This document shows positions 30,526 to 30,809 of a stretch of DNA of 30,809 bases, piece after piece. The translations under genes and the position numbers were made by a program. Location of the stretch: assembly GCA_964499015.1 (NCBI GenBank), contig CAZCJA010000024.1:1-30809 (forward strand), given 5' to 3'. Below the pieces are notes generated by a model, which worked only from the letters and a program-made list of their open reading frames with translations, did no database searches and was not told where the DNA came from. This DNA comes from CAZCJA01 sp964499015 (GTDB lineage Bacteria > Elusimicrobiota > Elusimicrobia > F11). How positions within the stretch are numbered: position 1 is the stretch's first letter; the number at the start of each line of letters is the position of its first letter.

Positions 30526-30809
30526 TTCGGAACGATCTCCACGGTAACGCAGGGTTTGCCGAAGGTGGCGCGGGCCGCGCGCTGAAGCGAAGCAGGCGTG
30601 GCTTGATCGATCTGTTTTAGGAAATTCTTATCGTAATGCAGGCCTTTGCCAGCGCTTAAGCCCCAGGCAACGTAATACGAGAGCTGGCTGTTGGTTTGAT
30701 GGTCGAGAATAAAACTTCCTTTGAAGTAGTTTTTCACGCCGTTCAACTCATTGAGCGGGATTTTTTCCGTTTTAATACGCTTGAGTTCTTTGAAAATTTC
30801 CCGTTTGGC
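30522..30809 (-). CDS. M16 (insulinase-family) peptidase, C-terminal end only
   Basis: The frame is open from the right edge and ends at 30522, giving the last 95 residues. The pattern KRIKTEKIPLNELNGVKNYF, then GSFILDHQTNSQLSYYVAWG, matches the C-terminal domain of M16 peptidases (ELxxVKxxxxGSFxL...xTN). The zinc motif HxxEH would lie outside the window, so whether this is the catalytic or the inactive subunit type is unknown. Its stop overlaps the oppA start by four bases, which links peptide cleavage to peptide uptake. Confidence 0.7.
   Translation of the reverse strand, partial: AKREIFKELKRIKTEKIPLNELNGVKNYFKGSFILDHQTNSQLSYYVAWGLSAGKGLHYDKNFLKQIDQATPASLQRAARATFGKPCVTVEIVPK

Noticed and set aside
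1..30809. CRISPR array, insertion sequence, prophage or integrated element.
   Set aside because: I saw no regularly spaced repeats, transposase, integrase or attachment-site duplication next to the tRNA gene; genes on both sides of the tRNA look native.

Overview
The window looks like a chromosomal contig from a Gram-negative (diderm), GC-rich bacterium, probably assembled from metagenome data. Evidence for a diderm cell is a TonB-dependent receptor, an AsmA-family protein, a PorV-like outer-membrane protein and a lipoprotein solute-binding protein. A run of ten N marks an assembly gap. The mix of a PorV-like porin, a FlgD-Ig-tailed surface protein with a dockerin-like module, an MqnD-type enzyme and a Bat/MoxR cluster recalls poorly cultured phyla such as Elusimicrobiota or Omnitrophota. 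That placement is inference and cannot be settled from this sequence.

Left block (1-10425, all minus strand): a tightly packed gene train that starts with a polyamine set (SpeD-like AdoMet decarboxylase, aminopropyltransferase, Orn/Lys/Arg decarboxylase). It continues with a DksA/TraR zinc-finger protein, leucyl aminopeptidase, an MqnD-like enzyme, a DEAD-box helicase, and a MoxR - DUF58 - BatD-like - BatA cluster that runs off the left edge. A TTGACA-type promoter candidate lies just upstream of speD.

Middle block (10426-14918, minus): an AsmA-family protein, tRNA-Gly(CCC), a one-helix membrane protein with a coiled coil, a membrane-anchored glycogen-binding-like (CBM48) protein, and a small TonB-dependent receptor without a visible TonB box. 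A 168-bp divergent spacer separates this block from the only plus-strand genes (15087-19587). These are a 1163-residue exported modular protein (three jelly-roll/Ig repeats, a PKD domain interrupted by a dockerin-like EF-hand module, and a FlgD-type C-terminal domain) and a PorV-like outer-membrane protein, which together look like a cargo/export pair.

Right block (19570-30809, minus): a run of genes with 1-20 base overlaps or very short gaps. It comprises an M16 peptidase end, OppA, OppB, an exported Memo-AMMECR1 fusion protein, OppC (split by the assembly gap), OppD, OppF, an acyl-CoA synthetase, a CCA-adding-type nucleotidyltransferase, a guanine-deaminase-like enzyme, an ArsC-like protein and a HAD hydrolase. 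The most unusual item in the window is the Memo-AMMECR1 fusion: it has a signal peptide, has lost the metal-binding and other signature residues of both families, and is translationally coupled between the two permease genes of a peptide transporter.
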